This document shows, piece by piece, positions 60,085 to 64,000 of a stretch of 64,000 bases of DNA (its first letter is position 1; each line of letters begins with the position of its first letter). Source of the stretch: UBA5177 sp002413265 (GTDB lineage Bacteria; Chloroflexota; UBA5177). The notes under the pieces were generated by a model, which was not told the DNA's origin, searched no databases, and worked only from the letters and a program-made list of their open reading frames with translations. The translations under genes were made by a program, and so were the position numbers. Where the stretch lies: the NCBI GenBank assembly GCA_036752825.1, contig DAIORV010000002.1, positions 1 to 64,000 on the forward strand. The letters are read 5' to 3'.

Positions 60085-60885
60085 TTGAAGATCGAAGACG
60101 AAATGGCTACCGCGGCCCGAGTCGCCCAAGAAACTGGACGGATCCTGCTGAAACACTTTGCAGACACTGCGCTGACCATTCGGGCGAAAGGTGAACGCGA
60201 CGTCGTCACTGCCGCGGATATGGAGAGCGAGGCCCTTCTGCTCCAGCGATTGGGACAGGAGTTTCCGGCCGATGGCGTCATCGGCGAGGAGGGCACGGAC
60301 ACCTCAGCGAATCGCAAGCGCGTTTGGTACGTGGACCCGCTTGATGGAACCCTCAACTTCTCCAGAGGGGTGCCTGTTTGGTCAGTGAGTCTAGGTCTGT
60401 TCGAGGGAGACGAAGCTCTGGTTGGAGTCGTGCATGATCCAATTCGGGGCGAGACCTTCTGTGCAGGTCGCGGCATGGGAGCCTTTCTTAATGGCAGCCC
60501 TATTCGTGCAAGCCGGCTCACGGAACTTTCACGCGCCTTCGTCCACGTCACGGTCGACTTCAATGACTCGAGCCAGCTCGCGGGTCTGGACGATATTCAA
60601 CGCCTGGCTCCGGCGGTACTCCGCACGCGAAATCTCGGCTCCGCCGCGCTTGGTCTTGCCTACGTCGCGGCAGGCCGCATGGACGTGATGCTCCATCGCC
60701 AGGCAAACCCGTGGGACTACGGAGCGGGCGTGCTTCTGGTCAGGGAGGCGGGTGGCTCGGTGTCCGGAATGGACGGCGCGCCGTGGGTGCCGGCGGACGC
60801 TTCGGTGGCGGCTGCGGCCACGGAGGCGCTTCGCGCGAGCCTGCTTGATACGATCCGATCCTCGGCGGATAGCCAACTACAATAA
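60085..60885 (+). CDS. Inositol monophosphatase family protein
   Basis: A 266-residue (from TTG 60085) member of the IMPase/SuhB/CysQ family of Mg-dependent phosphatases. Metal motifs: GEEG, DPLDGTLNF (DPxDGT) and NPWDYGAG (WDxAAG region). Substrates in the family include inositol-1-phosphate, histidinol phosphate, fructose bisphosphate and PAP. AGGAG (60074-60078) supports TTG 60085; a GTG at 60049 is in frame without a ribosome binding site. It is divergent from the radical SAM gene and 35 nt before the LCP gene. Confidence 0.88.
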   Translation: MKIEDEMATAARVAQETGRILLKHFADTALTIRAKGERDVVTAADMESEALLLQRLGQEFPADGVIGEEGTDTSANRKRVWYVDPLDGTLNFSRGVPVWSVSLGLFEGDEALVGVVHDPIRGETFCAGRGMGAFLNGSPIRASRLTELSRAFVHVTVDFNDSSQLAGLDDIQRLAPAVLRTRNLGSAALGLAYVAAGRMDVMLHRQANPWDYGAGVLLVREAGGSVSGMDGAPWVPADASVAAAATEALRASLLDTIRSSADSQLQ

Positions 60886-60920
60886 TCAGTGCCTCCAACC
60901 CTTCACGTCGGGGCGGCGTA

Positions 60921-62945
60921 GTGCGCCCTCTCGTTCGCGGTTCCGTCTACCTTGCGCTTGCCCTCAGTCTGCTCGCGGCGGGCTGGCTCGGCTATCAGGT
61001 CTACGACGTCTACACCGGTTTGCACGATATGCTCGGCCAGCCAGCGCCCCTCGTGGAGGGGGAGAAGAAGGTCGCTATCCCGCCGATTAACGGGAATAGT
61101 CGAATCAACTTCCTGATTCTGGGCAGCGACAACGACAAGAAGAAGGAGGAGGCACATCCTGACACTCAGAGCATGATCGTTCTCACGATCGACCCTCGAA
61201 ACAAGACCGTGAACATGGTGTCGATACCGAGAGATTTCTGGGTGCCAATCAAAGGCCACGGAATGGCCAAGATCGACCTCGCCTACCACTACGGGGGTGT
61301 GTCGCTGGCCCGCTACACCGTGGAGCGGCTCTTCAACATCCCGATCCATCACTGGGCATGGGTCGGGCTGGACGGCTTCATCAAGGTTATCGACACCTTT
61401 GGTGGCGTAACGCTTGATGTCGCCCATCCGATCCTGGACGACTACTACCCCGATGACCTCAATTCAGCTAACCCCTACGGCTTCAAACGCGTTTTTATTC
61501 CGCCGGGGTGGCAGTACATGCAGGGCGCCCAGGCACTTGAATACGTCCGGTCCCGCCACGGGGACAAGATTGGCGACTTCGGCAGGTCGAGCCGGCAACA
61601 GCAGGTTCTCTTGCAACTGCGACGGCACATAAACACGCTCGACGTGCTGAAGAATCTTCCCGGGCTGGTTGATGATCTGCGCGGCAAGGTGAAGACGGAT
61701 CTGGGACCTACCGAGCTACTTCAGCTAGCGCAGCTCTCCAAACAAATCAAAGCGTACGACATTCATCAGGTCGTGCTGCAAGCTCCGACGTACTCGCACT
61801 ACGGCTTCGCGACCAACGCGCTTGGCCTGCAAAGCGTCGTCTTCCCGGATTGGAACAAGATTCGCCCGCTGATCAAGAGCATCTTCTCGCCCATCAAACC
61901 CCCTAGCCCCGTCCGGGCCAAACGGACGCTGACGAGCTCCACAAGCGCAGTGGCGGCTAGTCCGACACCGTCGGCCACGCCGGCAGCGTCGCCCACTCCG
62001 ACTCACACGCCCGTGCCCACCCCCGGTCCTCATGTGAATCGACTGCCCGGAAGCCTGCTGTACGTCCAGAACGGAAACATCTCCCGCCTATCGCCCTCAA
62101 AGCAAGCAAGCCAGGTAACTACTGATGCCGCGGACCCCGTTCGCTATTCGATGATGTCTCTCTCCCCAGATGGCCGATGGCTGACGTACGTCAAATTCAC
62201 TCAGTACGCCTCCGACTTGTGGGTGAGGAATCTCCAGACTCAGAAGGCGTACAAAGTCACCTCCGACAGCAATATTCGTGATGTTCACGGGAATCTGTGG
62301 GCCGCATGGCCTTCCTGGTCCTCTGACGGGAAAACCATATTGATGTCCTGGGACAAGCAGAAGCTCGCTGTGCCGGAATCCGAGGCGCGCCCGGTCGATC
62401 TAGCACTGTGGCAGCTAAAGACGAACGGCACCCCTATATCGATGCTGACGCAGCCGCGACAGGGTGCCGGAGGGGACACTGAGGTTGCCGTTCGGCCCCG
62501 CAGCGGTCAGTACGTGTACGTGCGCTGGGACTACCTTACACCGTCGAACCAACCCTTCTCCCAGCTCGTCCTAAACGACCCAGCGAAGGCGCGAATTAGC
62601 CCCGACTATCTCACACCACGAGGAGGAAAGACGCTCGATCCCGCCTGGGATCCTGCAGGCAGACGCCTCACCTTCGTTCGATACACCAATGGTGTCGACG
62701 AGATAGTGGTGGCTCCCGTGGTACGTTCCCGCAATGGGCCAACCTTGGGAGCTCGCACGGTCATAGACGCGGGCCGAGTTGCGCAGCCATCGTTTTCGCC
62801 CGACGGCAAATGGGTCTCCTATCTGAAGTCGGACGGATCTGGATTTAGCCTGTACATGGAGAGGGCCTCTGGAGGTCCGAGCATCCGTATCTCAGAAGCG
62901 GGTTCGTCAATCGACTCGACGACTCGTCCTATCTGGACGAAGTAG
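60921..62945 (+). CDS. LCP (LytR-CpsA-Psr) protein fused to a C-terminal beta-propeller
   Basis: A 674-residue membrane-anchored protein. A signal anchor (VYLALALSLLAAGWLGYQVYDVY) is followed by an LCP domain (about 55-330): LILGSDN, DTQSMIVLTIDPRN, SIPRDFWVPI, KIDLAYHYGG, LDGFIKVIDTFGGV and RQQQVLLQL. A Pro/Thr/Ser linker (about 340-370, PTPTHTPVPTPGPH) joins it to a C-terminal TolB-like propeller (about 380-674) with repeats such as SLSPDGRWLTYVK and SFSPDGKWVSYLK. LCP proteins attach glycopolymers to peptidoglycan from lipid carriers. The propeller addition is unusual. GTG 60921. It overlaps the convergent GNAT gene by 17 nt. Confidence 0.9.
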   Translation: MRPLVRGSVYLALALSLLAAGWLGYQVYDVYTGLHDMLGQPAPLVEGEKKVAIPPINGNSRINFLILGSDNDKKKEEAHPDTQSMIVLTIDPRNKTVNMVSIPRDFWVPIKGHGMAKIDLAYHYGGVSLARYTVERLFNIPIHHWAWVGLDGFIKVIDTFGGVTLDVAHPILDDYYPDDLNSANPYGFKRVFIPPGWQYMQGAQALEYVRSRHGDKIGDFGRSSRQQQVLLQLRRHINTLDVLKNLPGLVDDLRGKVKTDLGPTELLQLAQLSKQIKAYDIHQVVLQAPTYSHYGFATNALGLQSVVFPDWNKIRPLIKSIFSPIKPPSPVRAKRTLTSSTSAVAASPTPSATPAASPTPTHTPVPTPGPHVNRLPGSLLYVQNGNISRLSPSKQASQVTTDAADPVRYSMMSLSPDGRWLTYVKFTQYASDLWVRNLQTQKAYKVTSDSNIRDVHGNLWAAWPSWSSDGKTILMSWDKQKLAVPESEARPVDLALWQLKTNGTPISMLTQPRQGAGGDTEVAVRPRSGQYVYVRWDYLTPSNQPFSQLVLNDPAKARISPDYLTPRGGKTLDPAWDPAGRRLTFVRYTNGVDEIVVAPVVRSRNGPTLGARTVIDAGRVAQPSFSPDGKWVSYLKSDGSGFSLYMERASGGPSIRISEAGSSIDSTTRPIWTK

Positions 62946-63483
62946 ACTGCTCCTCGGTGCGTCGGAAGTCCTCATCCAGGACGGACATAATGATTCCGGC
63001 CTGATACGCGCCATCGAAGAACATCCAGTCCCGCAGGACGCCTTCCTGCACAAATCCATTCTTTGCATATGAGCGTTGGGCGCGAACGTTCGTCTCGTGG
63101 GTAGTGAGCACGACCCTGTGTACGTCCAGCTGACCGAAAAGGTACCGAAGCAGTACTCGCATCGCATCGGTGCCGTAACCGCCGCCCCAGTAGTCCGGAT
63201 TGCCGATCATTATTGAGGTCCAACAGTTGCGGGAGACGAGATCGAGATCGTAATAGTCGATCTGTCCGATGGCTTCATTTTGCTCGAGGGTCTCGATGAT
63301 GTATTTGCGGGAGTTGCCCCGCTTGGCGTTTCGCTCTTCATCGCCCGTAATCTCCGCCAGGGACTGCGTGTTGCCGGGTCTCCCCCAGAACTGCATTACA
63401 TTCGCGTCGTTCAGCCAGCGATGAAGCAGAGCATAGTCCCCGACCTCCAGCGCTCTGAGTCGCACGCGTGATCCGACCAGCAT
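62929..63483 (-). CDS. GNAT family acetyltransferase (RimJ/RimL-like)
   Basis: A 184-residue GNAT protein. N-terminal VGSRVRLRALEVGDYALLHRWLND and the acetyl-CoA loop PDYWGGGYGTDAMRVLLRYLF, then HRVVLTTHETNVRAQRSYAKNGFVQEGVLRD, match the RimJ/RimL/SpeG type. It could acetylate a protein N terminus, a polyamine or an antibiotic. ATG 63483 has GAAGGAG upstream on the minus strand; a longer start at 63513 is less supported. It converges with the LCP gene. Confidence 0.88.
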   Translation of the reverse strand: MLVGSRVRLRALEVGDYALLHRWLNDANVMQFWGRPGNTQSLAEITGDEERNAKRGNSRKYIIETLEQNEAIGQIDYYDLDLVSRNCWTSIMIGNPDYWGGGYGTDAMRVLLRYLFGQLDVHRVVLTTHETNVRAQRSYAKNGFVQEGVLRDWMFFDGAYQAGIIMSVLDEDFRRTEEQSTSSR

Positions 63484-63572
63484 TGGAGCTCCTTCACGAA
63501 AGCTGCCGTCCAAGAGATTGTATTCGGACGAACGGCCGGGCCTTCTTTGAGACCTTGTGGTAGGCTGTTGCC

Positions 63573-64000
63573 GTGTTTCGCTCGCCGTCCGGAACCGGCT
63601 GCATCATAACTCTGACGACCGACTTCGGCCTCGACGACGCGTATGCCGCCGTCATGAAGGGCGTGATCCTGGACACCTGCCCTGCGGCAAACATCGTCGA
63701 CATCAGCCACTCGGTTCAACCCCAAAATATCGCCGAGGCGGCCTTCCTCTTGCGCTCCGCATACCCGTACTTTCCGGTTGGCACGATCCATTGTGCGGTC
63801 GTGGATCCCGGTGTGGGCACGGCAAGACGGCCAATCGCAATCCGAGCCAACCGAGGGATGCTCGTCGGACCAGACAACGGAATCTTTACGCATGTCGTAC
63901 TCGAGGACGGTTTGGTTGATCGGGACGGCTCCCTGCTGTCCGGGGGCGCTGTGGAGCTGGTAGCCTCGGAATTCAGACGAGCCGAAATGAGTCAAACCTT
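63573..64000 (+). CDS. SAM hydroxide adenosyltransferase family protein (partial, runs off the right edge)
   Basis: About 142 residues of a DUF62/SAM hydroxide adenosyltransferase (duf-62, relatives of the fluorinase and chlorinase). It starts at GTG 63573 and is open to the end of the window. Marks: ITLTTDFGLDDAYAAVMKG (substrate Asp), VDISHSVQPQNIAEAAFLL, GTIHCAVVDPGVGTARRPIAI and VGPDNGIF. These enzymes hydrolyse SAM to adenosine and methionine; a halogenase is unlikely since most members are hydrolases. The C-terminal domain is outside the window. Confidence 0.85.
   Translation, partial: MFRSPSGTGCIITLTTDFGLDDAYAAVMKGVILDTCPAANIVDISHSVQPQNIAEAAFLLRSAYPYFPVGTIHCAVVDPGVGTARRPIAIRANRGMLVGPDNGIFTHVVLEDGLVDRDGSLLSGGAVELVASEFRRAEMSQT

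Overview
The window reads as one contiguous chromosomal segment of a moderately GC-rich, free-living, aerobically respiring bacterium. It has one short scaffold gap (10 N at 32503-32512), no insertion sequence, prophage or CRISPR array. Non-ATG starts (GTG, TTG) are very common. Gene content (rpmE-DUF1385-prfA-prmC-tsaC, DUF2851, a complete nuoA-N operon, actinobacterial-type ETF-beta, LCP protein, L,D-transpeptidase) suggests a Gram-positive-like lineage of the Terrabacteria, such as Chloroflexota or Dormibacterota. That is inference from content only; no rRNA gene is present.

Layout. 1-554: tail of a polysaccharide chain-length/BY-kinase locus with a kinase-like protein that lacks a P-loop lysine. 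0.5-12.8 kb: housekeeping block of coaBC (opposite strand), a small membrane protein, rpmE, DUF1385, prfA, prmC, tsaC, valS, rhomboid protease and polA. 12.9-14.8 kb: DUF2851 protein, apt and tRNA-Glu(CTC). 15.0-24.6 kb: a catabolic operon with etfBA, three acyl-CoA dehydrogenases, a thiolase, a MeaB-type GTPase and a two-subunit B12-dependent acyl-CoA mutase. The mutase carries the isobutyryl-CoA mutase residue pair (Phe80, Gln198) instead of the methylmalonyl-CoA mutase pair. 24.6-26.7 kb: tRNA-Leu(GAG), a PduO-type cobalamin adenosyltransferase and small proteins of unknown function, including an eight-cysteine zinc-ribbon protein behind a structured leader. 26.7-29.6 kb: the t6A genes tsaE-tsaB-rimI-tsaD (tsaC is at 5.3 kb). 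29.7-35.8 kb: UbiB-family kinase, tRNA-Pro(CGG), a GT-C-type glycosyltransferase broken by the gap, a PAP2/Aur1-like membrane enzyme and another polytopic protein. 35.9-40.6 kb: rsmG, an RDD protein, an L,D-transpeptidase and urocanase. 40.8-56.4 kb: the 14-gene NADH dehydrogenase operon followed at once by a FixC-type ETF:quinone oxidoreductase. 56.4-64 kb: a minus-strand radical SAM / GT4 glycosyltransferase / MFS operon, an inositol-phosphatase family gene, an LCP protein fused to a beta-propeller, a GNAT acetyltransferase and the start of a SAM hydroxide adenosyltransferase that runs off the edge.

How it fits together. The mutase, its GTPase chaperone and the adenosyltransferase supply adenosylcobalamin-dependent isomerisation of a branched acyl-CoA to its straight-chain isomer. 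The dehydrogenases oxidise the product, ETF collects the electrons, and FixC can deliver them to the quinone pool that complex I also feeds. The thiolase closes a beta-oxidation route to acetyl-CoA; enoyl-CoA hydratase and 3-hydroxyacyl-CoA dehydrogenase are not in the window. Several genes share a leader architecture, with a hairpin placed shortly upstream of the ribosome binding site, and two promoters have identical hexamers and an 18-bp spacer.
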